Source: Auanema rhodensis (taxonomy: Eukaryota > Nematoda > Chromadorea > Rhabditida > Rhabditidae). From it: a stretch of DNA of 64,000 bases. Of the stretch, positions 37,901 to 49,673 are shown piece by piece (positions within the stretch are counted from its first letter, which is position 1; each line of letters opens with the position of its first letter). The notes beneath the pieces are model-generated. The model saw only the letters and a program-made list of their open reading frames with translations. It did not search any database and was not told where the DNA came from. The stretch covers positions 11,160,001 through 11,224,000 of the forward strand of contig OZ059896.1 in NCBI GenBank assembly GCA_964057225.1, given 5' to 3'. The translations under genes were made by a program, and so were the position numbers.

Positions 37901-40900
37901 CTCGGATTTTTAACAGTAGCAAATGAAGAGATGTGTAGACCCATTCGATCAATAACACAGGTTTACATTATAGTTTTAATTAGAAAATTTATAATCAGAA
38001 CTACAATTGATTGTTAAAAAAATAATATTTTTGTTTGTTATTTTAGGCACGAGGCTACGATACATCAGCTCATGTATTGTGCTCTTTTGGAGGAGCAGGA
38101 GGCCAACATGCTTGTGCGCTAGCTCAAAATTTAGGTTTATAATATACCTATTAGATATGTAATTTTTGTAATAATTATATATTAGGAATTGAGGAAGTAC
38201 GAATTCATAAATATTCTTCCGTCTTATCCGCCTACGGCATTGCATTAGCGGATGTGGTCATTGATATCCAACAACCTTTCCAATTCACGTTCGAACCAGG
38301 TTATTTGAACTATTTACAAAAATAAAATAATATTTCTATAAATTACAACAAAAAAAATAAAATATGAAAAGAAATAAGGATATTTCAAATAAAAATATGT
38401 TACGGTATAAAAATAAAATATATGATAACATAGAAAGTGAAAAAACTTTCTTCAAGAAATATATTTTTTTAAATTTCTTTCTCGAAAATGAATATAATTG
38501 CATATACATATGCATAAACATATAATTATATTGTCATAATATCATACTATATCCTAACTTTATCTTTGTTTTAGATAATTATTCGCGTATTTTCGATTTG
38601 TTCGATAACTTAGCTAACCAGGCAAGGAAAGGTCTTTTTGAACAAGTAAGTAGTAAAAATCTCATGTAATTGAAAATCTATTTATAAATCTGTGTAAGTA
38701 AATTTTTTTCAGAGTTTTGATGATAATTCGATTGAATTTGAATTCTTTTTACATATGAGATTTGAGAGAACTGATTGCGCTATTATGGTTAAATCACCAT
38801 TAAATCATAAGGTATATTACAAGTAAAGATTGAAATAAAGAAATATTGAAATAGGATGAGAAAGAAATCTGTCAATTCGGAAAAGTGTTCAAAGAAATCT
38901 ATAAACGAGAATTTGGTTTCGTTTTGGAAAATAGAAGTCTTATAATTGATGATATCCGGTATTTGTGTTTGCAAGCATTTTATTAGAAATTTTTTAATCA
39001 CAGAGTTCGTGGAATTGGCAAGTCAGGACTTCAATCTAAGGAAAAATTGCCCAAAGCTGAAAATGAAATCCCCGAACCGATTGCATCTCGCAAAGTTTAC
39101 TTCCAGGTTTTCTTTTTAAAAAATATTTTATATTGTTATTGGTTTGTTTTACAAAAATCATTAACTATTTTAGGGTGGACATCACGAAACCAAGGTATAT
39201 AACACTGATCTTCTGCTAGCTGGACATACGATCAAAGGACCTGCTCTTATAATAGATGCTAATAGGTAAATCTCAAATATTTATACTAAACTAAAACTTG
39301 GATTTAATTCGTTTATGTGCTTTTTTACGTCTAATTTTTAATTTTAGTACAATTATCGTTGAACCAAAATGCTCTGCTATTATCACTGACGAAGGAAATA
39401 TAAAGCTAATTGTCACGCGAGAAAAAGAATTGTCAATTATTGCGGGTACCAATGTAAATTTATATTTTCTTATTGACAAACAACTATTTAATATTATTTA
39501 TTATAATATTTTTTTAAAGGCTGATCCAATTTCTCTTGCCATATTCAGTAATCGGTTTATGTCAATAGCTGAGCAAATGGGTAGAGTACTTCAAAGAACC
39601 TCAATTTCTACTAACATAAAGGTAAATATCAGATAGAGGTTAACTAATAAAACTTTCAAAATAGGAACGATTAGATTTCTCTTGTGCTTTGTTTGGACCA
39701 GATGGTGGCTTAATTGCTAATGCTCCTCATATACCTGTTCATTTGGGTAACTTTCGAATGCTTTGGTTATTTTATATCTTCTGATTTGTAGGAGGAATGC
39801 AATATTCTGTAAGATTCCAAATTGATAACCTGGGTTTGAACAATATTCATGATGGAGATGTAATTCTATCAAATCATCCATTAGCAGGTGGAAGTCATTT
39901 GCCTGATCTTACTGTCATTACACCAGTGTGTTCAAATATTATTATTTTATAACTCTTTGTACTTTATTTTTCTTTTAGGTATTTTATCCAGGAATTAAGG
40001 AACCTGTGTTTTTCCTTGCAAATAGAGGGCATCATGCTGATATTGGTGGCTTAGTACCAGGCAGTATGCCTCCAAACGCAACCGATATAAATCAGGTATT
40101 TCAGCATGTCAGTTATATTTCAGTTGTTTTTAATATATTATAGGAAGGGGCTACTTTTATTTCTTTTAAAATAGTAGAAAAAGGAGAGTTTCAAGAAGAA
40201 AAACTCATTGAACTGCTTAATGCTCCTTCACAATTTGAGGGTTGTTCCGGCTCACGTAATATACCAGATAACATATCAGATCTAAAAGCTCAAATAGCAG
40301 CAAATAATAAGGTATGCTTATGAATTGATGTTAATAACTTCAATGTCATATTTTAGGGCAACAAATTAGTGTCTGATTTGATTTCTGAATACAGTCTAGA
40401 TGTTGTTCAAGCTTATATGAACCATATACAGTTGACAGCTGAAATAAGTGTTAGAGAAATGCTGAAAAAGGTTGAAAAAACTTACAAAGTTTTTAAAATT
40501 AATTGTATCCAAAGTTTAGTTCGGAAAAGCTGTTGAACGTAACACCGATTCGGCAGTTTTACATTCAATTGATTATATGGATGATGGCACACCTATCGAA
40601 CTCACCATATTGATAGATACTGAGAAGGTCTTATTAAATTTACTTTCGGTGAATAAGTTATATGTCTAGGGAGAATCAGTCTTTGATTTTTCTGGAACTG
40701 GTCCAGAAGTGATGTCATCATGTAATGCCCCTAAAGCTGTTACTATGTCAGCAATCATTTATTGCTTACGTTGCCTGGTTGGAAAAAATATTCCTCTAAA
40801 TAACGGCTGTTTGACTCCAATAAAAGTTTGTCTATTCCTTTTATGAATGCTCAGTCGGCATTTAGATCAAAATTCCGGAAGGTACAATCCTCTCCCCTTC

Positions 40901-41560
40901 GAATTCGGCTCCTGTGGTTGCTGGAAATGTTTTAACTAGTCAACGATTATGTGATGTAATTTTGAAAGCCTTTGGAGTTGTTGCTGCTAGTCAGGGCTGT
41001 ATGAACAATGTAACCTTTGGCGATAATCAAATGGGATATTATGAAACGATAGCTGGAGGTGCTGGAGCAGGAGAAGGGTTCCACGGTCAAAGTGCTGTTC
41101 ACACACATATGACCAATACGCGCATTACTGATCCTGAAATTCTTGAAAGCAGGTGTGGCTCAGTATGTAATACCAGTAAAGTGGAAATTTCAGATATCCA
41201 GCTATTTTGAAAGAGTTTTCTTTACGTAAAGGATCAGGTGGATCAGGAAAATGGAGAGGTGGAGATGGTGTAATACGTAAACTTCAATTTAGAAGACCAC
41301 TCTCATTATCGATCTTGACTGAAAGGAGATCATTCGCTCCATATGGTATGAACGGCGGAGGGCAAGGCAAACGAGGCTTGAATCTTTTGGTTAGAAAAGG
41401 AAAAAATCCGGTGAACATAGGAAGCAAAACTACATTAAGCATTTTGGCAAATGTACTTCTATTAATCAGTTAATCATGTAATTAACATTTTTATTTTTAG
41501 GATATTCTTGAAATTCATACTCCAGGAGGAGGCGGTTATGGTCCAGTTACAGAAAAATAA
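34947..41560 (+). CDS. OPLAH: 5-oxoprolinase (ATP-hydrolysing)
   Basis: A long exon chain encodes about 1270 residues, the usual length of 5-oxoprolinase, which opens 5-oxo-L-proline to glutamate with ATP in the gamma-glutamyl (glutathione) cycle in the cytosol. Hydantoinase A half: [64 protein letters not shown] and [11 protein letters not shown]. Hydantoinase B half: [60 protein letters not shown], and the end [13 protein letters not shown]. No break is seen. The ATG at 34947 follows a ctag acceptor by one base. One intron (36118 to about 37106) is near 1 kb and holds a perfect 8-bp hairpin; another (about 38300-38573) is 270 nt. The gene converges on MON1 with only 134 bp between stop codons. 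Identity is certain. Confidence 0.97.
36713..36739. repeat. Inverted repeat in the large OPLAH intron
   Basis: CCCTGAGA at 36713-36720 and TCTCAGGG at 36732-36739 form a perfect 8-bp stem with an 11-nt loop. It is GC-richer than its surroundings. It is too short to call a microRNA or transposon end. Confidence 0.6.
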
Positions 41561-41694
41561 TTTTCATAGATTTCTATACATAATTACATTTAAATAAAAA
41601 TTAAATAAAACTTAATATTATTGAATCACAGTTACTTGGTTTACCCGTATAGATGTCATAGGCAGTTTTTTTTTCGAAATAAATTTTGAAACTG
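41561..41694. other. 134-bp convergent gap between OPLAH and MON1
   Basis: Stop codons of the two convergent genes are 134 bp apart. An aataaa-like signal for OPLAH lies near 41573-41590. The 3' UTRs must be very short or overlap. Confidence 0.7.
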
Positions 41695-43523
41695 TTAAAA
41701 AGATGGGGAATGAATAATGAAATATCGTTGCTCTTGATTTTCTAAAGTTTTCAGTAGTCGATCAATGAGCATTGTTGCTGTTTGTGGAGGTGTAAATGGA
41801 GAAAAAACACATTGAAGATTAAACTTCTCAGTTGCCTGAAAAAAAGAAAAAATATGCAAAAGTATATGAATACAATGAACCAACCCAAAGTAGAACATTA
41901 TCAGATTTTCTTTTAACAAACAAACAACGTAAAGTTTTTTCGTTCCTACAAAAATGAGCCATCTTGTCGATTAGCCTTTTAATTTCTCGCCGTTCATCTC
42001 TGGAAACCACGGGCACCCTGCATATCAATATGTGAAAAATTATTGAACTGATCAAAAACATACTTAGAAGTTGATAGACAGATTTGTCGCGAGGATTTAT
42101 TTTTATAAACAAACGACCACATAAGTTCATTGAAGTTTCCAATCTGAAACAACTGAAAGTTCGAAAATTACATTAAGACATTACCTTGGATATTTCAAAA
42201 GGTATAGGCCTTTCTAAAGCAGCTTGGAAGTTGGAGAAAAATTTCGTATTCGACTCCAGTTTCTCAACAATTTTTTTTTTAATCTGAATGTTAAAATGAA
42301 GTACATGTCTAAAAATTAGATTACCTCATTCAATGGCTCAAAATGATCTCTTTTCACGGATAAGAGGACCAGGCATGCTGGATTATTTTCCCAAGGATAT
42401 GTTATATAGCCATAGAAAAACCCTCTATAAAATATATCTGTATTAAATTAATCTGGACAAATCTCACGTGTCATTGAACTTCGGAAGACAAATAGGAGTC
42501 CAAATTTGAGCTTCAGGTAATTGGAGTGATGCATTTCCACTGACAAGATTTATCAATATATGGATATCACGAGGGTGTATACTGTATTTTTTATATCTAA
42601 CCAGAGCAACAACTTGTCTGTGAGCTAATATCAAACCAAACATAACTCCCTGTGAATAAAAGATATACAAAATATAGAAAAAACACTAACGTCGAGCTTA
42701 GCAGCGCCTATTTGTGAAGCCATTGTGCTGGATAGAAAATCTCTATCAGATGGTTGCATTGGAATAATTCGAATTGCAGATTGTAATAGAGCAATATCTT
42801 CTCTCCATGACCACACACAACTTTCCATATACCTTGAACAAAGCGATAATATAACTCAAAATAAGCAAATTTACTTGTCAGTTCCTTTCAGTAATCTTCT
42901 CAGATCATAATTATCTCCTCTTTTCTGATATACAGTTTCCAACTGTGATCGAGACAATGTCGAGAGAATTTGATCAAATAAGGCATTCAACTGCATATCT
43001 AGTTGTTCTTCATTACGAGAAACTGAAATTAAATACAATAGGTTTATATAGTTTGTAAATATCTCCGAACCAATACACAGAATAAGTGGTTTTCGGTGAC
43101 AAAAATATACGTGAATATCCCCGTCCGATATGGAATGTAGACTATCATCAAAATGCTCGATTCTTGTTACAAAGACACCTATCAATGCAAATAATCCACA
43201 CCATTGGTCTTCCATGCCGCTTCTAGTATTTTCATTTTAAGTTATTCCAATAGTAGGGTACTTACGACATAAAAATAGGCCTTCCAGTTTCAGAAAGCAC
43301 AAACACATAATACGGATTTTCAGTCAAATGATCCAATAAATTTTCTTCTGGATTCTGAGAATCTTCAATCTCCTGTTCGTTGAGCTCAACCATCTGAATC
43401 GTTCAACTCTAGTATGCTATTGCTTATTTTAAATACTTGATCTATACGCAATTCAGACATTGAAGCGTTTATTGACTGATCAGAGAAACTTGAGCTTCCA
43501 GGTACATCCGAGCGCTCTTGCAT
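41695..43523 (-). CDS. MON1: Vacuolar fusion protein MON1 (SAND-1) homologue
   Basis: Minus-strand exons join to about 470 residues. The N-terminus is acidic and Ser-rich (MQERSDVPGSSSFSDQSIN), followed by the first longin-type domain with ENPYYVFVLSETGRPIFMS, then ALIGVFVTRIEHFDDSL and a VYFCHRKPLILCIGS segment. Middle: QLEALFDQILS-like helix region and YDLRRLLKGTDKYM. C-terminal: GVMFGLILAHRQVVALVRYKKYSIHPRDIHILINLV, WTPICLPKFNDTGFFYGYI and CLVLLSVKRDHFEPLNE. These blocks in this order are diagnostic of MON1, called SAND-1 in C. elegans. With CCZ1 it forms the Rab7 exchange factor that drives early-to-late endosome conversion. The ATG at 43523 starts the only upstream in-frame exon; a 45-nt intron separates it from MVELNEQE. 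Identity is firm. Confidence 0.93.
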
Positions 43524-44310
43524 TCTATATACTAATCTTATTCATGTTATACTTTTATTAAAATAAATTATCGAATAACGAATGCGCTTAGAAAACCACA
43601 AAATTTGGAATAAATAATTTATTTTATTATGGCAATTAATGAAACTTTTAGTATGTATACATAATGACAAGGAGCAATCATCACAATTATGCATATATCA
43701 TGTAAGAAAGCTTATATCTCTATTCATATCTAATTATTATGGCTTTGGAGCAAAAGTTTAGCAATAGGGCGGAAAAAATGTAAAAATAATTCAGTTGGGA
43801 CCATAGAATACCGAATATTTAATATTTGTATGCGATCAAGTAACAAATTATAGATGTATAGCTGATATGATTTAAGAGGATAAAGGAAAAACATGCTGCA
43901 GGATAAATATGGCATAAATAGGACAGATCTGAAAGGTCATTTTTTCATTTTATATTATTTTGTTTGGAACATAATATTTATTTTTCTGAAAACTTCAAGA
44001 TATAAATTTTTAAATTTCAGAATTTACAATCTTTAATACTTTGATTCCAGAGTTTATTATAGATTTAGATCTTCATTTGTCAGAATCCCCATAGCAGAGA
44101 TGATTTTATAGAATTTTTGTAAAAAAAAAAATTAAGTATTAATACTTTACTCCTAATGGATTTACGTTTCCTGTCCAAATTCAATATTTCTTTTTTAATA
44201 GTGTCAAACTCTAAAATGAAAAAACAAATCATCAAACATACCTCACTAGAAGTTTTGAAATAAAACTATATAGAAATTTACAAATATATACAATATGGAC
44301 ATATAACAGG
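43524..44310. other. Intergenic region between GRIPAP1 and MON1
   Basis: Two minus-strand genes in tandem, 788 bp apart. The upstream part holds an exon-like stretch (about 44147-44211) that may be an alternative 3' exon of GRIPAP1. The rest is AT-rich without a supported feature. Confidence 0.5.
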
Positions 44311-46907
44311 CTATATTTCAGTTCGTTCTAATAATGTTTGGAGATCCTGCAAATTGAATTGAATTTTCAATAAGGATTATAGCATTAACATACTCTCTGC
44401 AGTATAATATTTTTAGATAAAGTCTCTTCCAACATACGCTGAAGTTTTTTATTCATCTCTTTCATATCGTTAGCTGATTCATTCACTGGCAAAGATGTCA
44501 AAATTTTGCGAAAAACTCCTTGAAAATAGAAAATTAATTAATTTCGTGTTAAAAAGTTATACCTTCCTGTTTTGGTAGACTAGAGCTTTGTATAGACAAT
44601 GGCTTATTCTTTATCCAGTGTTCAATAAGCTCATTTTTTTCAGTAATTTCTTTTTTTAGCCTTGAATTTTCACTTTCCAAATGAATTATCTTAATTATAA
44701 ATAAGAATAAATAATGTGTGATGCAAAACCTTTTCAGTAGAATCGGAATATACTCTATGCATGGATGTTAATCTGTTGATGAGTTCAGCGTTATCAGACT
44801 CAAGTGCACTGATAGAGGAGACACTTTCGTTCCCATCAAATGTCTTGAATACATATGATATAAATGATAAAAAAAATATACTTACTTGGTTGCTGCGTTC
44901 ATCAGACTCTAAAACTTGCCATTCATCTCTATCACCTTTGCTTTTCTCAAGAGAATCAGATCTCTTCTTTTCTTCTTTCAAAGCTCTTTGCAATTCTTTC
45001 AGAACAGCTGTTTGTTTTTTGAGAGCAAGATTCTGTAACTCAGAGATATGATAAAATATTTAATTTCACCTACCTTATCTTCATCTTTCCTACTTATCAC
45101 TTCTTCTAAACTCATTATTTTATTATTGAGTTCTTCCTTTTCAATATCAAACTGCTTCTTCAAATCAGATATTTCCTTAAAAATGTATGTTTTGTATCTT
45201 AAATGAAACTTATCATTTTCATTAGATTTCTTAATCTATGAAGAATATTGAAAATATTTGTTTAAAAGTACCAAACATTTACCAGTTGAAAACGAGTCTC
45301 CATCAATAATAGGTTTTCTTGTAGTAAATTTGAACTATTTAGTTTCAGATCGTTCATTTCTTTGACTAACTGAAATAAAAATAGTTATTAAACATATATT
45401 TTGCTCCAAAACCTCTTCCTCTTTTGTGCCCCAATTTTTAGCATCCAGATTCTTTTCAGCCAAATAACTTTTTGCTTGAGCATCTATCTCTTTTTTAAGC
45501 TTCTCCATTTGCTAAACTAATCACAATAAATCAAACTTTTAAAACTTTGCATACCTGCTGACTTTCATTCTGTAGATTCTTCTTTTCCTCTTCCATATTC
45601 AACAGTTGCAAGCGAACACTGTCTAAATCAGTGTCCTTTTCAGCAATTATTGATTTCAGATGAATCTATAAACAATGTATCATCAATAAATATTAAGTTG
45701 AATTGACGCACCTGTTCTTTTTCATAAACTACCAATCTCTCCTTATATTCAGCTGAATCATTTTTTAATTGATCTATATTTTTTTTCTGATCAGTAATTA
45801 ATATATTACATTTATTCAGTTCATCTTCAAGTGTTTTAATACTATTAGAAAAAGTATCAGATGTACTTCTCAATGAGGAATTGAGAGAATTCGACTTAAA
45901 TAGATTAAAATATTAAAACCCTGACTTATGATATTACCTTCTCTAATTCTTTATTCAGATTATCAATTTGAGCATGTAGTAAACTCTCCCTATTGTCTCG
46001 CAGACTCAATTCTTCCTGTACTGTAGCTAACAATGATTCCTGCTCCTCTAGCTTATTTGAACATATTGTTTTCCTATCGTGTAAATTGCAGAACAAAAGT
46101 TATATGAAAAATATACTTTTCTTTATATTCCAATAATTGATCCTCTAATGCTGTAATTAAGGTGTCTTTTTCGATAATTTCCTTCTTATATCTATCGCTA
46201 GTAGAAGTAAGCAATATCAATTGTTCTGTAATCAACAACTAGCTAATCAGAATTTTGGATATTATACCATTTAATTTATTATCATTAGTCTGAGAGGAAG
46301 ATGCATTTTGATTATCTAGAGTAGTTTGAATATTATCATTTGAGTTATGTGAAGGCCCATCCACCCGTATTTTTAGTTCAGCATTTTGAGTAGATAACTG
46401 TCATAAAAATATAACAGAGAAAGGAAATCAAAACAAAACCATATTCATTTCTTCAAAAAGGGTTTTCTGTTGTAATCTGAATTCTTCCTCTTGTGCCTCA
46501 AGCTTTCGTTTGAGCGATTCCACTTCAGCTTCATATCGCTGGTTTATCTCCTTATCCTTATTACGATTAATCAGCTAATAAATCTATTAATATAATTCAC
46601 AAGCAGTGTACTAACCTTTGAAGCAAATAAAATAGCCTCATTTTTAGTTGAGTTGGAGGAATTAGCTGATTCTGCTTTTAACTTTTTTAAAGTATCTTGT
46701 AATTCATAGTTTTGATTTTTTAATGTTAATAGTTGCTCTTGTAGAGAGAGAAATTCCTCCTGGGATAAACAGCCGGCACTGTTCATAAAACTGAAATATA
46801 TAACTGAACTGAACTTCAAAAATAAATAAGCAAATTACGAACGATTTCTTAAAGACGATGCCGTCAGATTGAACACGTATACGTAGTAACTTATAAGGAA
46901 GAGCCAT
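44311..46907 (-). CDS. GRIPAP1: GRIP1-associated protein 1 (GRASP-1) homologue, coiled coil
   Basis: About fifteen minus-strand exons encode roughly 680 residues that are almost entirely coiled coil. The conserved N-terminus LSQEEFLSLQEQLLTLKNQN is followed by EEEFRLQQKTLFEEMNML, both matching GRASP-1. The C-terminus has the diagnostic MKEMNKKLQRMLEETLSKNI block and ends shortly after. GRASP-1 is a Rab4 effector on recycling endosomes, in neurons linked to glutamate-receptor recycling. The start is the ATG at 46907 (MALPYKLLRIRVQS), joined by a 50-nt intron to FMNSAGCLSQEEF, so this version has about 20 extra N-terminal residues relative to the conserved start. The last exon gives a stop at 44311-44313; an alternative downstream exon is discussed in the findings. 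It is shorter than the vertebrate protein of about 840 residues. Family match is strong; cargo in this organism is unknown. Confidence 0.88.
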
Positions 46908-46963
46908 GCAAATTACTGCGTATATGTATTCACTCCGACGTCAACGTATACGTTTATATTAGA

Positions 46964-47053
46964 GTTAAGATTCTTCTTTTGGTGAACAGTGGTAAAGCGT
47001 ATTTAATTCTTGTTCATTGACATTTGGTAAATCGTACTTGGCGTGAAGCATTA
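46964..47053 (-). CDS. Terminal exon of an unresolved small minus-strand gene
   Basis: After a clean tttgttttag acceptor, an open frame encodes IMLHAKYDLPNVNEQELN plus a short Ser/Glu tail ending at 46964. The composition looks coding. An upstream frame at about 47170-47262 (ISAFCNQE then a gtagta donor) would join in phase 0, but I cannot fix the 5' end. The stop is only 57 nt from the GRIPAP1 ATG, with an acag-type acceptor in between, the spacing seen in nematode operons. I do not recognise the product. It could also be a 5' leader with a short frame. Confidence 0.3.
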
Positions 47054-47510
47054 TCTAAAACAAAGTAGATAAAATAAGTTTAAAATGAGACAAAATCGCC
47101 CTTTTTCTGCAATTTGTATGTACAGTATTCTAATATATGCAGACCTGATGTATTAACTTCAATATGTAGCTTACTGTGTTGTACTACCTCCTGATTACAA
47201 AATGCGGATATTTTGTTAAAATATATATTTTGAAATAAAGTGTTTTTATAATAAAGTTTCATATTTTAAAATAAGGAATTGTTTGGAAGAAGTTATTAAG
47301 GCTTGCGTAAAATGATGAAACATTTTATATATGCTATGATGGCTATAAGATATACATATAACAGAATTGATAAGACAAAAGTCAAGAAATGGAAATGAGC
47401 AGAATCATTTGAATGATTAGCTTCTGTTGATTAAAAAATAATCTTCTTTACAACAGCCATATTTCATTAATTTATTTAAAAACTGATCATTTTTCTAAGT
47501 TCATGTGAAA

Positions 47511-49511
47511 ATGAATACTGATATAGTTTCCGCTAAAAAGTCCAATTTATGGACAATAACATCATGTCGGCTGCAAATAATTTTATTATTAATGTTTTGT
47601 TATTTCACATCTTCATTGATAGTAGTTAATTTTGGTTTAAATTTAACATGTATGATAATTGATAAGCCTAATAATAACTCATTAACTTATACTAATCCAA
47701 AATGTGAACGATCTGTTAGCCGTGTACATCATTCATATGGGGTAAGTATAGAAATATTTAAAAATCTTCTGTCGTTTATAAATACAAAAATGTAATTGAT
47801 TAACAAAATCTCTTAAGGGAACATTAAATTGGAGTAGACATGACGAGGATCTGTTATTATCGGCCACATCTTGGGGCTCATTAGCTGCTCAGTTACCATC
47901 CATGTGGATTGCAAGAAAATTTCAATCAAAAAATATTCTTTTGGTTGTAATTCTTGTGCACGTCATTCTAAATGGCTTAATTCCGCTTTTTGCTACTCAA
48001 GTGGGCCTAATTGGAGTTTTCATATTACGATTGCTAATTGGTGTTGCTCACGTAGGTCATGCAAAAGCAATTTAGTAACTTTTAAATAATACAGAGTTTT
48101 ATTGATGTTGCCATATATTACTTGATTGATAAATGGTTTCCGAAGAACGAAAGAAGTACAGCATTAGCAATATTTGCAATAGGTGTCGTTAATTACACAA
48201 TAATTCCACATTTCTATAATATATATATTTATATATATTATTTTATAAAATTCATATGTTGCAGGTGGCCAAATTTCCGCTATTGTTGGTGGTCCAATAA
48301 CAGCACATATCTGTATTAGTTCTATGGGCTGGCAAGCTAATTATTATCTTACAAGTTTTGATTGAATGATAAACGGAGACGTAGATTTAAATTTTTTACA
48401 GGTATACTAGGCAGTATTTTCTGTATTTTATGGTTTCTGTTCTCAGCTGAAAGCCCAGATTACTGTAAAAGAATAAAGAATGGAGAATTAGAATACTTAC
48501 GAGAGAATGTTCATATTAAAGAAAAATCTAAGGTGAAATGAGAAAGTTGATATTCATTGAAGCGGATTTGTAGAATCCTGTACCTTATCTATCAATACTT
48601 ACATCTGTGCCGGTATGGGCAGAGTTTATTGTCCAAATCGTTGCTGTTGTAGCTCAAAATATTACACAATCGTATCTGCCTACGTTCTATAAAGATTTTG
48701 TAATGATTTCAGTTATTATGGTTTGTTTATTATAAAAATATTTCTAAGAATTGTATAATATAGAATGGATATTTCATTGCTATACCTAATGTTTGTTCCT
48801 TTGTTACACGACTGGTATGGAGTATAGGTATTGATTATATGAAAAAGCAACAAATTATTTCACAAACTATGGGAGTTAAAATATCTCAAGGAATATGTAA
48901 GATTTCATACAAATTTTTATTTATTTTTTCACTGAAGTATATGTTTAGCTTCCACTGGTTTAGTTGGCTTTTTCTTAATTTTTGCTTTTTGTATCAACTG
49001 CTCAAATCCTTGGGCAGCATTAGTGGTTAGCTCCTTGGTGGCTGCATGCCAATCACTCGAGTCTGCTGGGTACCAAACAAGTTTACTGTCACTGGCTCCG
49101 AATTATACTGAAGTATTGAAAAATATAAAATATTTTAGCCATACATTACATTTATTTTAGTCTTTATCTGCTATGGCAATGTTTTGGGCTCAATGTGCTC
49201 GATTAGCTACACCATATGCAGTAGGAGCAATGAGAAAAGTATAATAAATTATATACTCTATGTATGTATATATATAACTTTTATTAAAAATATTATAGGA
49301 TTTACAAAACGGTTGGCAACATATATTTATTATGGCATCTACGGTTAATTTGGCAGGAGGAACAATTTTTCTATTATTTGGTTCAGGTTAGAATTATATT
49401 TTACTATGATTTTCTAATTATAATATTCTTTGAGGAAATGAACAAAAATGGGCTGTTATACATGATGATAACGACGATGATGAAATAACAACACCTGTTA
49501 CAAGATTTTGA
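47511..49511 (+). CDS. MFS transporter, SLC17 (sialin/phosphate/vesicular glutamate) type
   Basis: Nine or so exons join to about 470 residues with twelve predicted helices. The start is the ATG at 47511 (MNTDIVSAKKSNLWT), not the GTG two codons earlier. Helix 1 runs through IILLLMFCYFTSSLIVVNFG; a luminal loop with sequons follows; then WSRHDEDLLLSATSWGSLAAQLPSMWIA, the SLC17 'W...G....PG'-like segment, and FIDVAIYYLIDKWFPKNERSTAL, which matches the family motif (I)xKWFPxxERS. The second half has VPVWAEFIVQIVAVVAQNI and AGYQTSLLSLAPNY, typical SLC17 blocks. The cytosolic tail is Asp-rich (HDDNDDDEI). SLC17 proteins move organic anions or phosphate with H+ or Na+ across lysosomal, synaptic-vesicle or plasma membranes. 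Substrate cannot be told. One exon at 48250-48420 spans a loose acceptor and its ends are approximate. Confidence 0.88.
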
Positions 49512-49673
49512 TAAGAATTATCAAAAATATAATAATTAAGTAATTCATAAATATTCAGATATTTTTGTTTTTCTGTAAACAATCCATGGATAATTAAGAT
49601 TTAAGCGTACTTGTATAATTTTCTTAAAATGTGACATATGACTTTCTTTATTTAAAAATCTAAAAGAAGTAAA
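49512..49673. other. 162-bp convergent gap
   Basis: Between the stop codons of the SLC17-like gene and the STAND-like gene. AT-rich, with room only for short or overlapping 3' UTRs. Confidence 0.7.
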
